A DNA stretch of 64,000 bases from Robertmurraya sp047302285 (lineage in GTDB: Bacteria; Bacillota; Bacilli; Bacillales; Cytobacillaceae): positions 682,001-746,000 of the forward strand of contig NZ_CP154845.1 in the NCBI RefSeq assembly GCF_047302285.1, in the 5' to 3' direction. Below are positions 53,774 to 62,406 of the stretch, piece by piece. The notes below the pieces were generated by a model that saw only the letters and a list, made by a program, of their open reading frames with translations, had not been told where the DNA came from and did not search any database. The translations under genes and the position numbers were made by a program. Within the stretch, counting starts at the first letter, position 1. Each line of letters begins with the position of its first letter.

Positions 53774-54580
53774 ATGAGCAGCGCACTTCAAAATATTATA
53801 CAACACGAAAGAATAGAGCATGTTTATCAGCCATTATGGAACCTGAATAACTGGAGTATTTTTGGCTTTGAGTCTCTTCTAAGGTTCCCCGAAGAATACT
53901 CGTGTCGAAATATTGAAGAGGCTTTTGAGCAGGCGAGAACGGAAGGATTGCTATATGAACTGGATACATTATCAATATCCCATGCGGTCAGTAATTTTCC
54001 TTTAGACCTATCAGGGGAAGAGCTCTTATTTATTAATGTTTTCCCGTCCACTCTGTTACATGAGGATCTTGAGATATTTATTGAGCAACTCGTAACCAAA
54101 TATCCAACAATTATAGGAAATATAGTGTTTGAACTCAATGAGACGAAGCATGAAAAACATATTTGGAAAATCCCGCACTTGAAAAAGAGGATCGCCTTTC
54201 TAAAAGAAAAAGGTTTTTTTGTAGCATTAGATGATTTTGGAAAAGAGGAATCTACATTTCAAAAGATTATCGAATTTACCCCGAATTGTATCAAATTGGA
54301 TCGGTATTTTTCGAAGGATCTTTCCTCATCAAAGAAGAAACAACGTGTGGTTTCCCTATTAGTCGAGTACTCGAAGGGGAGAATGGTTGTTGTTTTGGAG
54401 GGACTTGAAAAGGAGATGGATTTAGCCATGGCAAAAATACTAAAAGTTCCTGTTGCTCAGGGCTATCTGTTAGGAAAACCACAAAAGTTAACAGAGAATA
54501 GTTTTACTAATGATTTGTTTAACTCGCTACGGAAGCATGGTCGCACCTATAAATCTCTCATAAATTTCTCGGAAAGGTAG
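53774..54580 (+). CDS. Stand-alone EAL domain protein (putative c-di-GMP phosphodiesterase)
   Basis: A 268-residue protein that is only an EAL domain. Catalytic positions are recognisable though the wording is divergent: ESLLR (Glu33) for ExLxR, NVFPS (Asn), ELNET, ALDDFGKEE (Asp pair), IKLDRYF (Lys), LEGLEK (for EGVET) and AQGY (Gln). It could therefore hydrolyse cyclic di-GMP, or only bind it; the sequence does not decide. ATG 53774 has GGAGGG 5 nt upstream; ATG 53744 does not. FapA begins 6 nt after the stop, so the two are co-transcribed. Confidence 0.88.
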   Translation: MSSALQNIIQHERIEHVYQPLWNLNNWSIFGFESLLRFPEEYSCRNIEEAFEQARTEGLLYELDTLSISHAVSNFPLDLSGEELLFINVFPSTLLHEDLEIFIEQLVTKYPTIIGNIVFELNETKHEKHIWKIPHLKKRIAFLKEKGFFVALDDFGKEESTFQKIIEFTPNCIKLDRYFSKDLSSSKKKQRVVSLLVEYSKGRMVVVLEGLEKEMDLAMAKILKVPVAQGYLLGKPQKLTENSFTNDLFNSLRKHGRTYKSLINFSER

Positions 54581-54586
54581 ATTTGT

Positions 54587-56665
54587 ATGAGTCAATCTGT
54601 TTTATCCAAAGGGAAAAATGTAATGGAAGCAATTGAATTGGGACTTCAACTCTTGGCAACTAAAAAAGAAGAAGTCTCCATTGAAGTTATTCAGCAAGAA
54701 ACAAAGGGATTTTTACGCTTAGGCTCTCGGCAAGCAGTTGTAAAATTAACGAAAATCAAATCGCCAAGTAGTCATTCAGAACTTGTTGAGATAATATCAC
54801 CTGACAATATTGAAGATATGATTGAGAATATTGAGAGCCCAACAAGTGAACCAGCACAAACTCAAATTGAACATACTATAGAGCCAATTTTTAAGGATAT
54901 ACCTGATGAAGAACTTGAAGGGAAAGTTTGGGTCAAAGATGGTCAAATCTTTTGTAAGGCATCTGAGCTACATTATCCTACTATCACTGTGGGAAAAGGT
55001 GTGAAGCTATTAAAAAACAATGAATTGGTACACGGAACAACGATTGCAACAGAGGAAGACCATTTTGAACTGCAAACTACGGAAGAGGTTAAAGAGACAA
55101 AGTGGAATATCACAATGGATTCCGATAGGTTACATGTGGTGTTGCTTATCGAACCAGGAATGAGAAAGATATGCAAAGTGAAGGATACTGCCCCTGATTT
55201 TCACATTGTATTAGAAGCAGAAGAAACGGTTGAAATGATTAATGACCTTAAATATAAAGAAGTGTTAAGCAGTCTTGAGGAATTAAAAGTGATACATGGT
55301 TTTAATCACAGTGAAATTATGAGAGCTGTGAATACGGATACCAAGGGTCAGTTTACCATAGCAAGTGGGATACCACCGAAAGACGGGGAGAATGGTAGGA
55401 TTCAATTGATGGTTGATACCGATACCAAAAGGGGCTTGAAAGAACGGACAAATGGCACGGTTGATTTTCGAGAAATCCAAGTCATCCCCACCGTTCAAAA
55501 GGGACAAGTCGTCGCCATCGTTCATCCTCCTATTCCAGGAACCCCTGGTTATACTGTCACAAATGAACCTCTACCGCCAAAGCCAACTTACCCGTTAATT
55601 ATTCAATATGGCAAAGGTACCACATTTATTGAAAATCAAAACAAAATCGTTGCTACTGAAACCGGCAGACCAATGGTTGAGCAAAAGGGATTATTGGCTA
55701 AGGTATCGATTATTCCCAAGCTTGTTCATGAAGGTGACGTGAATATTTCATCTGGAAATATTCGATTTAAAGGAGATGTTGATATCCTTGGACATGTGGA
55801 AGATGGGATGGTTGTAGAAGGAGAAGGGAATGTGGGTATCTTTAAGAACGTATATTCTGCTTCCGTATCCTCAACCTCAACTCTCACCATTCACGGTAAT
55901 GTTATAGGGAGCACCATTTCAGCAGGAAAACAAAATATCTTTACTTCTGAAATGGTATATATGTTAGCTAACATACATGAGCAAATGCAAAAATTACTCT
56001 CCACCATTCATCAGCTTATGAATCTGCCAGCTTTTAAAACATCGGACTATAGTAAAAAGGGATTACTCCCTTTAATTAAAATCCTTTTGGAGAAGAAGTT
56101 CCAATTATTAAATACCCATGTTCAACAATTTATTGGGGTGAGTAAAAAAGGAAGTCATTTACTAGACCTAGAATGGCTTACCTTGGCTGAGCAATTACGG
56201 CTTTGTTTCCAAACTTCTGTATCAAATGAATATCATTCTCCCGAACGCCTGACGGCTTTGTTGAAAAAAATCGAGGAGATGATAGAGAAGAATAATAATG
56301 ATAAAGATAAAGAGTGCATAGTTAAGCTCAAATATGCTCTAAACAGTAAAATCCATTCTGGAGGAAATGTATTTATTACAGGGCAGGGCTGCTATAATTC
56401 TAAAGTTCATTCAGGTGGAAACATAATGATTAATGGGGTTCTAAGAGGTGGAGAAATTTATGCAAGGCTTGAGGCTAATATTAAGGAAGTTGGCTCAGAA
56501 GGAGGAGTGATAAGTAAGGTTATCGTTTCAAACAAAGGAATAATTAAAATTGGACTTGCAAAGGAGAGTACAGTTATCCAAATAGGGAAAGTTAAGCATA
56601 CCTTTCAAAAGGAGCAACGAAACGTAGTAGCAAGATTAGATGAGAATGAAAGGTTAGTCCTTTAA
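54587..56665 (+). CDS. FapA/DUF342 family protein with N-terminal Jag-like domain
   Basis: A 692-residue soluble protein. Residues 1-55 resemble the Jag N-terminal domain (GKNVMEAIELGLQLL...ETKGFLRLGSRQA). A linker leads to the FapA/DUF342 region (about 110-692), with GIPPKDGENGRI, IPGTPGYTVTNEPLPP and a long beta-helical part rich in GN/SGG turns (VNISSGNIRFKGDV, HSGGNVFITG, HSGGNIMING), broken by a helical insertion at about 460-590. FapA in Vibrio influences flagellar assembly through polar localisation; here no flagellar genes are near. It sits between EAL and STAS genes, suggesting a scaffold role (inference). Confidence 0.85.
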   Translation: MSQSVLSKGKNVMEAIELGLQLLATKKEEVSIEVIQQETKGFLRLGSRQAVVKLTKIKSPSSHSELVEIISPDNIEDMIENIESPTSEPAQTQIEHTIEPIFKDIPDEELEGKVWVKDGQIFCKASELHYPTITVGKGVKLLKNNELVHGTTIATEEDHFELQTTEEVKETKWNITMDSDRLHVVLLIEPGMRKICKVKDTAPDFHIVLEAEETVEMINDLKYKEVLSSLEELKVIHGFNHSEIMRAVNTDTKGQFTIASGIPPKDGENGRIQLMVDTDTKRGLKERTNGTVDFREIQVIPTVQKGQVVAIVHPPIPGTPGYTVTNEPLPPKPTYPLIIQYGKGTTFIENQNKIVATETGRPMVEQKGLLAKVSIIPKLVHEGDVNISSGNIRFKGDVDILGHVEDGMVVEGEGNVGIFKNVYSASVSSTSTLTIHGNVIGSTISAGKQNIFTSEMVYMLANIHEQMQKLLSTIHQLMNLPAFKTSDYSKKGLLPLIKILLEKKFQLLNTHVQQFIGVSKKGSHLLDLEWLTLAEQLRLCFQTSVSNEYHSPERLTALLKKIEEMIEKNNNDKDKECIVKLKYALNSKIHSGGNVFITGQGCYNSKVHSGGNIMINGVLRGGEIYARLEANIKEVGSEGGVISKVIVSNKGIIKIGLAKESTVIQIGKVKHTFQKEQRNVVARLDENERLVL

Positions 56666-56687
56666 CTTTGGAAGAGGAGAATAAAGC

Positions 56688-57005
56688 ATGTTTTCATATA
56701 AGATAGATAGGGCATTCCAGACTATTTCCATCCAATTTCAAGGTGACTTAGATATAGAAGTATCTGAAATTATGGAGGAAGAAATTATCCCCGCATTGGA
56801 GTCATGTATTGATGTTGAATTTGACTTTAAAGGTGTTCCATTTGTTGATTCTACTGGAATAGGCATATTTATTAACTTAATTGAAATCCTAAAGAAGAAA
56901 GACGCTGAGATAAAGATAAGGAACATTCAGCCTTTGGTTAGGGAAGTGTTTGAGATGCTCCAACTAAAAGAAATTATGGGAGAAAAAGTTAAATTAGTAG
57001 GGTAA
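56688..57005 (+). CDS. STAS domain anti-sigma factor antagonist (STAS-1)
   Basis: A 105-residue single STAS domain of the SpoIIAA/RsbV type. The phosphorylatable serine is Ser55 in FVDSTGIG. In partner switching, the unphosphorylated form binds an HATPase kinase and frees that kinase's other partner. It follows FapA by 22 nt. A riboswitch and terminator separate it from the HATPase gene downstream. Confidence 0.92.
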   Translation: MFSYKIDRAFQTISIQFQGDLDIEVSEIMEEEIIPALESCIDVEFDFKGVPFVDSTGIGIFINLIEILKKKDAEIKIRNIQPLVREVFEMLQLKEIMGEKVKLVG

Positions 57006-57085
57006 TTAGATGATCGATTTATGTTGTAAAGCGATATCGCAATTTCCCTATTTACACATTCATTTTAGTAAAAAAATGCACATAA

Positions 57086-57178
57086 ACCTTCGATAATGGC
57101 AAACTTATTGAAAAATAAGGACGCAAAGCTTCGGGTCTAAGGCTATATTTAGCTATGATCGCCGGGTTACCGAAAAGG
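57086..57178 (+). ncRNA. Cyclic di-GMP-I (GEMM-I) riboswitch aptamer
   Basis: The sequence carries the conserved GEMM-I core in order: GGCAAAC (57098-57104), a P2 stem CTTATT/AATAAG closed by a GAAA tetraloop (57104-57119), GGACGCAAAGC (57119-57129), CGGGTCTAA (57132-57140) as tetraloop-receptor side, and GCCGGGTTACCG (57161-57172). The base before CAAAC is G (57099), as in c-di-GMP-specific aptamers, rather than the A seen in cGAMP-type GEMM-Ib. It lies upstream of a terminator and of the HATPase kinase gene, so it should gate that operon. Confidence 0.92.
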
Positions 57179-57239
57179 ATTGGATCAAATGTTGAGAAAG
57201 AAGAAGTGTCTACCGGACAATTCTCTTCTCTATGTATGC

Positions 57240-57269
57240 AGCTCACCAATCTTTTTGGTGAGCTTTTTT
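57240..57269 (+). terminator. Expression-platform terminator of the c-di-GMP riboswitch
   Basis: GCTCACCAA (57241-57249) pairs with TTGGTGAGC (57255-57263), flanked by A/T, then six T. It is 34 nt before the start codon and 62 nt after the aptamer. A further imperfect hairpin (GAGAA...TTCTC, about 57193-57232) lies between, a possible alternative fold. Whether ligand turns expression on or off is not clear. Confidence 0.88.
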
Positions 57270-57302
57270 GATATCCAAAAAGAGGTTATTGGAGGTCATC
57301 GT

Positions 57303-58286
57303 GTGAATATCGAGTTGAAGCAATTATATAATAGATTAAAAAAACCTAAAGAAAAAAAATATATAAAACTCCCAACCCCATCTTTTAATGTTTCCTTTTC
57401 AAAATTGATGCAGCAAACAAAGCGCGGGTTTCTCGCTCAAAAGATAGGAGAATATCTTGGTATGGATACGAAAGAATCGGAAATGTTATACGATTGGTCA
57501 ACAAAAATCAAAGCATCCTCTTTCTCGAATTATCAAAACCAAATGGAATTCATCCTCTATCTAAGTGAACAAATGCTAGATTGGAACAATCAACAAGAAG
57601 ATATTACGGAAAAAGTGAAAAGTTTAGATATCGACATAAATATTCAAAATGCGATGTTAAAAGCATATGAAATTCATAAGCAGGAGCTATTTTCTGCTGC
57701 TTCTTCACCGACTTGTAAGCCAAAAATAGATTCAGACTCGCACCTAGAACAGGATAGGTGGACGATATATCGTGAAGTAATGTTTGCCGCAACCCAAGGT
57801 CAATTTCTGTTAATTAACGAAGAAGAAATGAATCATTATAGAGTAGGAAATATCTTATGTGAAGGAACAATAAAAAAAAGCTCAGATATACCATTATGCA
57901 GAAATTTAGTGCAAGAGCTCCTTGAAAAGATAGGACTGCCTAAATCAAAGGTGATGAGTTCATTATTGGTATTGTCTGAAGCGATGACAAACACGATTAA
58001 ACACGCTGAAGAAGGGAAAATGACGCTCATTGTGGATCAACAAAAAAATGAAATGTGTTTTGTGATTGAAGATAGGGGACCAGGATTTTCTCTCAAGGAC
58101 TTGCCAAAGAAAGTATTATTAGAAGGATATTCAACGAAAAGGTCAATGGGACAGGGATTTACCATCATGAGAAAAATGGCAAAACAAATATTACTGTGCA
58201 CAACCCCTAGAGGTTCGACAATTATTCTAATTTTTGATATCAGGGAAGGAAATGCAAGGGGCGATGTGAAGTTGGTTGATTTTTGA
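57303..58286 (+). CDS. HATPase serine kinase/anti-sigma-like protein with unknown N-terminal domain
   Basis: A 327-residue protein. The C-terminal 130 residues are an RsbW/SpoIIAB-like HATPase: N-box LSEAMTNTIKHA (Glu226, Asn230), G1 EDRGPGF (Asp257) and SMGQG (281-285). Such kinases phosphorylate the STAS serine. The first 190 residues, mostly helical and charged, match no family I know; classical RsbW has no such extension. Start: GTG 57303 has GGAGG with a 7-nt spacer; the ATG 57180 reading would translate through the terminator. First gene after the c-di-GMP riboswitch. Confidence 0.85.
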   Translation: MNIELKQLYNRLKKPKEKKYIKLPTPSFNVSFSKLMQQTKRGFLAQKIGEYLGMDTKESEMLYDWSTKIKASSFSNYQNQMEFILYLSEQMLDWNNQQEDITEKVKSLDIDINIQNAMLKAYEIHKQELFSAASSPTCKPKIDSDSHLEQDRWTIYREVMFAATQGQFLLINEEEMNHYRVGNILCEGTIKKSSDIPLCRNLVQELLEKIGLPKSKVMSSLLVLSEAMTNTIKHAEEGKMTLIVDQQKNEMCFVIEDRGPGFSLKDLPKKVLLEGYSTKRSMGQGFTIMRKMAKQILLCTTPRGSTIILIFDIREGNARGDVKLVDF

Positions 58287-58382
58287 TAATACTCCTCAAA
58301 TGAAAGCGACCTTATTTAAGTGACAAAGTAACTCTTCACCAACTAGTTAAGAAATAAGAATTTGGGAAATGGGGGATTTACT

Positions 58383-59957
58383 TTGAAACGAGAAGAAAAA
58401 TGCTCCCTGAGAAAGCAATTTTCATCAAGGATTTTAACTGTTTTCCTTATTATTGCGATCATCTCAGGGGTGTTACAGATTTACTTTATCCATCAGCAGG
58501 TAAACGTTGCGATTGAAAACCAGTCTTCTCTTATTGCCAAAAGTATTGATCAAGGGATTAAAGCAACAAATCTTGCTTCTCAAGAGATTGAAGCACAAAT
58601 TGATTTGAAATTAGCAGCAACAGCGAAGCATATAGGAGACTTAATAAATAAGGAACGCGCAGCTGATATCACAAAAGAAGAACTTGTAAAAATGAGAGAT
58701 GCACTAAATCTTGCTGGCATTAGTATTTATATGAAAAAGGGTCAGAGTATGGTAGTCGTTCAGGCAACAGACCCTGCTGATCTTGGTTACAACCCAGAAG
58801 AACATGGGATAGAGGTTTCTAATGTTGTAGATGCTTTGTTTAGTGGGAGTGAACCAGAAGTAGTCGAGGCATATACAGACAAAGGACTACTAGTACTTCC
58901 AATCGTACATTCAGATGTCCATGACAAGCCTAAATTCTTCAAATATGCCTATTTTCAGGTAGAAGGTACGGATTATGTTATTAACCCCTATATCGAAGCA
59001 AGAGAAGTATCTCAATTAACAGAAAAAGTAGGACCGAATTTATGGATTGAAGTCATGAAAGCTGATAATGCATTAGTAAGGGAAATTGCTGTTTTAGACC
59101 CAGAATTATATAAAAATCAAGAATTAGAAAAACAAGTATATCCTCCGAGAAAAAAGATCGTATTTGGAGATGATATTACTCTATCAAAAGAAGATGTTCA
59201 AACCCTTATAACAATGGTGGACAACCCAGTGAAACAAACAAATGTTCAGAAAATAAATGGAGATAAGTACCTGAAGTTATTTCTTCCAATTGATCATGGG
59301 AAAGCTATTTACATTTCTTTAGACTATCAACAAATGACAGCACCAATCTATCAACACTCTACCATTTTGGTTATTTCGGGTTTTGTTTCTATGCTAGCTC
59401 TTTTCCTAATCACCATTAAATTTTTTGAGAAAATCTATGAGCATATTCAAAAAATCATTAACCAAATTAGATTACTAGAACAAGGAGATTTAACTATAAA
59501 GAGTCAAATTCAAAATGGAGGAGAACTATCTTCTCTTTCTGTTACTATAAACATCATGGTGGATAAACTAAGTACATTTATTAAAGATACGCAAGAGCAA
59601 GCAAATAAGACTCAGCAACTTTCTGAAAAATTGGAAGAAGAAGCAGCTCATTCTGTTGAAAAAATATACGAAATATCGACAGAGAAGACTATTAAAGCTA
59701 GGGAACAATTGTACGAGATTACTGAGTACTTGGATCAAATTGAACATCTATTGGCACCTAATAGACAAAATGAAAAAGTAAAGGAGCTTCTTGAAACGAC
59801 AGAATTGATGAGACATATTGCAAATGAACGGACTGCTTCTACAACGATTATGACGATTACACTATCAGACTTACTTAAATCTTTGTATGAGCAATCGAGG
59901 GAATTATCTGAGATATCAAATACTCTCTTCGATAAGATGGGGAATTTTAAGCTTTAA
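58383..59957 (+). CDS. HAMP-domain membrane sensor without output domain
   Basis: A 524-residue membrane protein. TM1 about 18-40, a 290-residue extracytoplasmic sensor region (Cache-like), TM2 about 325-347, a HAMP domain (about 348-402: IINQIRLLEQGDLTIKSQI) and a helical coiled-coil tail of about 120 residues. I see no kinase, GGDEF, methyl-accepting hairpin or phosphatase domain. It probably signals through the HAMP-coiled coil to the co-encoded HATPase, STAS or PP2C proteins (inference). Start TTG 58383 has GGGGGA 6 nt upstream; TTG 58362 lies before that site. Confidence 0.85.
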   Translation: MKREEKCSLRKQFSSRILTVFLIIAIISGVLQIYFIHQQVNVAIENQSSLIAKSIDQGIKATNLASQEIEAQIDLKLAATAKHIGDLINKERAADITKEELVKMRDALNLAGISIYMKKGQSMVVVQATDPADLGYNPEEHGIEVSNVVDALFSGSEPEVVEAYTDKGLLVLPIVHSDVHDKPKFFKYAYFQVEGTDYVINPYIEAREVSQLTEKVGPNLWIEVMKADNALVREIAVLDPELYKNQELEKQVYPPRKKIVFGDDITLSKEDVQTLITMVDNPVKQTNVQKINGDKYLKLFLPIDHGKAIYISLDYQQMTAPIYQHSTILVISGFVSMLALFLITIKFFEKIYEHIQKIINQIRLLEQGDLTIKSQIQNGGELSSLSVTINIMVDKLSTFIKDTQEQANKTQQLSEKLEEEAAHSVEKIYEISTEKTIKAREQLYEITEYLDQIEHLLAPNRQNEKVKELLETTELMRHIANERTASTTIMTITLSDLLKSLYEQSRELSEISNTLFDKMGNFKL

Positions 59958-59975
59958 AGCAGGGAGGGCAAGTAC

Positions 59976-60293
59976 ATGGGGTTAAAAGTAGAGAGGGAAA
60001 TTCAAGGATTAACGATACTATTAAAGCTAAAAGGTGTATTAGATATTTCGACTAGTAGTGTTATTGATCCATTTTTAGATGATATGAATGATATCGAATC
60101 ACTGATTTTTGATTTCGAAGGATTGGAATTTATAGATTCAACGGGGATCGGTTCCATTATTAATGCTATATATTTAGCAAAAGAAAAAGGATTTAAACTA
60201 TTCTTTCAAGGTGTGGATGAGTTAACAGAACAAGTGTTTGAGACGGTTGGCCTGTATCAAATATTAATGACCATCCAAGAGGAGGTGCTTTGA
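59976..60293 (+). CDS. STAS domain anti-sigma factor antagonist (STAS-2)
   Basis: A 105-residue single STAS domain with Ser55 in FIDSTGIGS, the kinase target site. Same length as STAS-1 but clearly divergent in sequence, so two distinct switch proteins exist in one cluster. CAGGGAGGGC precedes ATG 59976. Its stop overlaps the start of the PP2C gene, indicating translational coupling of substrate and phosphatase. Confidence 0.92.
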   Translation: MGLKVEREIQGLTILLKLKGVLDISTSSVIDPFLDDMNDIESLIFDFEGLEFIDSTGIGSIINAIYLAKEKGFKLFFQGVDELTEQVFETVGLYQILMTIQEEVL

Positions 60294-61138
60294 TGGATTT
60301 TGGTAATTTGTCTCCTAACCTCCATCAAACAACTTCCGATAATCAAAAAATAATGGACAAAACCCTACAGCGTGAAATTAATATTGCTAGGAATATCCAG
60401 ACAAAATTATTGAACGGGAAGACACCTAAATTTACAGGCGGAGAAGTTTCTGGGAATACTATCCCTGCTCGATTAATCGGAGGAGATTACTATGACTTTT
60501 ATCCATTATACAATGGGAAAATCCGAATTGTAATCGGTGATGTTATGGGGAAAGGAATTCCTGCTGCGATGTTGATGATATTAACGAGAGGGGCTTTTCG
60601 TAGTGCAGCAGAAAGTACGCAAGGGCCAGGTGATACATTGACAGCAATGAACCAAGCCATTTATGAAGACTTGCGAATCCTAAGGTCTTTTGTAACGTTA
60701 TTTTGTGCGGATTGGGATCCACAAACGGGGATATTGAGTTATGCAAATGCTGGGCACCATCTACCACTATTAATCAAGGGAAGAAAGAACACCATAAATT
60801 CCTTACCAAAGATTAAAGGTATTATGGTGGGAGGGTTGCCAAATCAGGTCTATCTTGAAGAAACTGTACAATTAGAAAAACAAGATACTGTATTCTTTTA
60901 TACAGATGGCATTATTGAAGCTCAAAATAAAGTAGGTGAACAATATCAATTAAATCGCCTCATTCAATCGTTACTAGAGAGCAAAGAGAGAGAGGCAGGA
61001 GAGATTGAAAAGTATGTGATGGAATCCATCAATCAATTTACATCAGGAGCTCCCCAAAAGGATGATATCACAATGGTATTGTTAAAAGTAAATGACGAAA
61101 AAACAGACATTTCGAGCTTCAATTCGCCGATCTTATGA
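60293..61138 (+). CDS. PP2C/SpoIIE-type serine phosphatase (RsbU-like)
   Basis: A 281-residue PPM phosphatase that would dephosphorylate the STAS proteins. The linker REINIARNIQTKLLN matches the RsbU-type helix before the domain. Metal-binding acids appear in GGDYYDF (Asp65), IGDVMGKG (Asp83), TDGIIEAQN and KDDITMV. The short N-terminal 25 residues hold no sensor domain, so regulation must come from another protein, likely the HAMP sensor upstream (inference). ATG 60293 has GGAGG 7 nt upstream; TTG 60290 is the alternative. Confidence 0.93.
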   Translation: MDFGNLSPNLHQTTSDNQKIMDKTLQREINIARNIQTKLLNGKTPKFTGGEVSGNTIPARLIGGDYYDFYPLYNGKIRIVIGDVMGKGIPAAMLMILTRGAFRSAAESTQGPGDTLTAMNQAIYEDLRILRSFVTLFCADWDPQTGILSYANAGHHLPLLIKGRKNTINSLPKIKGIMVGGLPNQVYLEETVQLEKQDTVFFYTDGIIEAQNKVGEQYQLNRLIQSLLESKEREAGEIEKYVMESINQFTSGAPQKDDITMVLLKVNDEKTDISSFNSPIL

Positions 61139-61201
61139 TTTGAAATATGATAAAAAGTAATTAAAAGTTGCAATGGAAAGCGGCAATGAAGGAGTAGGAG
61201 C

Positions 61202-61244
61202 AACCCGAATTTTGGCGATGAAAAGTCTGAGATTCGGGTTTTTT
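61202..61244 (+). terminator. Terminator of the partner-switch operon
   Basis: AACCCGAAT (61202-61210) pairs with ATTCGGGTT (61232-61240), then T. Beyond it, 61245-61439 shows nothing I can name. Confidence 0.88.
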
Positions 61245-61439
61245 GGACACTTTGAAATGTAAAAAGGATTATTCAGTCCCTCTTTTGGAGTGAAATAGGA
61301 ATATATTCCTATTATTAGTGCTAATCCTTATAAATGAGAGTAGAAGGTGATCCCTTCATCCGTAGTAATCAAGCATACTATTAGTAAGTAAGAACTATGA
61401 AAAATATAAGAAATTGTTTCTTTGTAGGAGGGGGATAAA

Positions 61440-61658
61440 ATGGAGGAAGCAGTAAACTTTTTGAGTACCTTATTGAAAGAAGAACTAAAAAATTCGACAG
61501 GAAATATAAAAAGCGATATGGAAAATGGATCGTATTATCGGATAAGAAAATTAGTTTCAGCTATTCGAATTTTATCCGACGATCCGATGGATGTTAAGGT
61601 TAATATGGAATTTTATGTGGATACTTGGCATGTTGACCTTAACGAAAATCAGCAATAG
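61440..61658 (+). CDS. Small protein of unknown function (72 residues)
   Basis: A 72-residue, charged, soluble protein; two predicted helices (about 1-18 and 30-47) followed by a strand-rich tail. A strong TAGGAGGGGG ribosome site precedes ATG 61440, which supports a real gene. I do not recognise it. The PilZ gene follows by 68 nt and may be co-transcribed. Confidence 0.65.
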   Translation: MEEAVNFLSTLLKEELKNSTGNIKSDMENGSYYRIRKLVSAIRILSDDPMDVKVNMEFYVDTWHVDLNENQQ

Positions 61659-61726
61659 ACTGTGCTAAGTAGAATCGGAATGACCTAGTCGTAGTCCTCA
61701 CATTAATATAAGGAGAAGTAGTATCC

Positions 61727-62107
61727 ATGAGGTTTAAAAGAAAATCAGCTTTTAGATATACATTCGAGCAACCTATACTGGCGCACTTTAGAATTGTAAA
61801 GATTGATGAAAAAGTTGTAAAAACTCATGAGGGGATGGCAAGAATACTTGACATTAGTCCAAGAGGACTAAAAATAAATTCAGAATTAAATATACCAGAA
61901 ACAGACTATAAAACCATTGAGTTATCTCTACGCTTTCCTTTGAATACGAGCGAATTTTCCTGTAATGGGATTATTAAGTGGAAGAAAGAGATGGGGACTA
62001 CCGTGGATTATGGCATAGGACTATTAGTAGATGAATTTGGTAGAAAAAGCATTATCGAACAATTAAAAATTCATTCGAAAAACACTGACTATCATGATGA
62101 AGGTTAG
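61727..62107 (+). CDS. PilZ domain protein
   Basis: A 126-residue single PilZ domain, a cyclic di-GMP receptor. The ligand motif is present as RKSAFRY near the start (RxxxxR type) and DISPRG (D/NxSxxG) at about 43-48. AAGGAGAAG precedes ATG 61727. With the riboswitch upstream, this is a second predicted c-di-GMP receptor within 5 kb. Target unknown. Confidence 0.85.
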   Translation: MRFKRKSAFRYTFEQPILAHFRIVKIDEKVVKTHEGMARILDISPRGLKINSELNIPETDYKTIELSLRFPLNTSEFSCNGIIKWKKEMGTTVDYGIGLLVDEFGRKSIIEQLKIHSKNTDYHDEG

Positions 62108-62406
62108 ATTATTCGTCTTAATGATAACTAATATGTAAAATGGCAAAAATTTGTCTCCTGATGTCCTATTACGTGCATCAGGGGCCTGTATGGAGTTCTA
62201 TCATGTCTATCTCGTTATTGACAGCATACAGGTAGAAAAGGTATGTTGATTTCATTGTCAATTTTAGCAATAAGTTGAAAATGAAGTATTGCATTTTCGG
62301 TAAATAGAAACCAAATGAAGCCAGTCATGAATGTATAGTGTTAGCAACATGTGGCAAAATACCTCAAAAGAGGGTATTGCTAGATGTACTTTAGAAAGGG
62401 AAAAGA
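62108..62406. other. Gene-free stretch before the LytTR regulator
   Basis: Contains a CCTGATG/CATCAGG hairpin (62157-62182) without a T-run and an 8-bp inverted repeat CCTGTATG/CATACAGG (62184-62231). No clear promoter, riboswitch or coding region. Confidence 0.5.

Noticed and set aside
57180..57302. N-terminal extension of the HATPase protein from ATG 57180
   Set aside because: It would be translated from the riboswitch expression platform and terminator; the GTG at 57303 has an ideal ribosome site.
56688..61138. A classical sigma-B operon (rsbU-rsbV-rsbW-sigB)
   Set aside because: No sigma factor gene is present, gene order differs, and the kinase has a long extra N-terminal domain.
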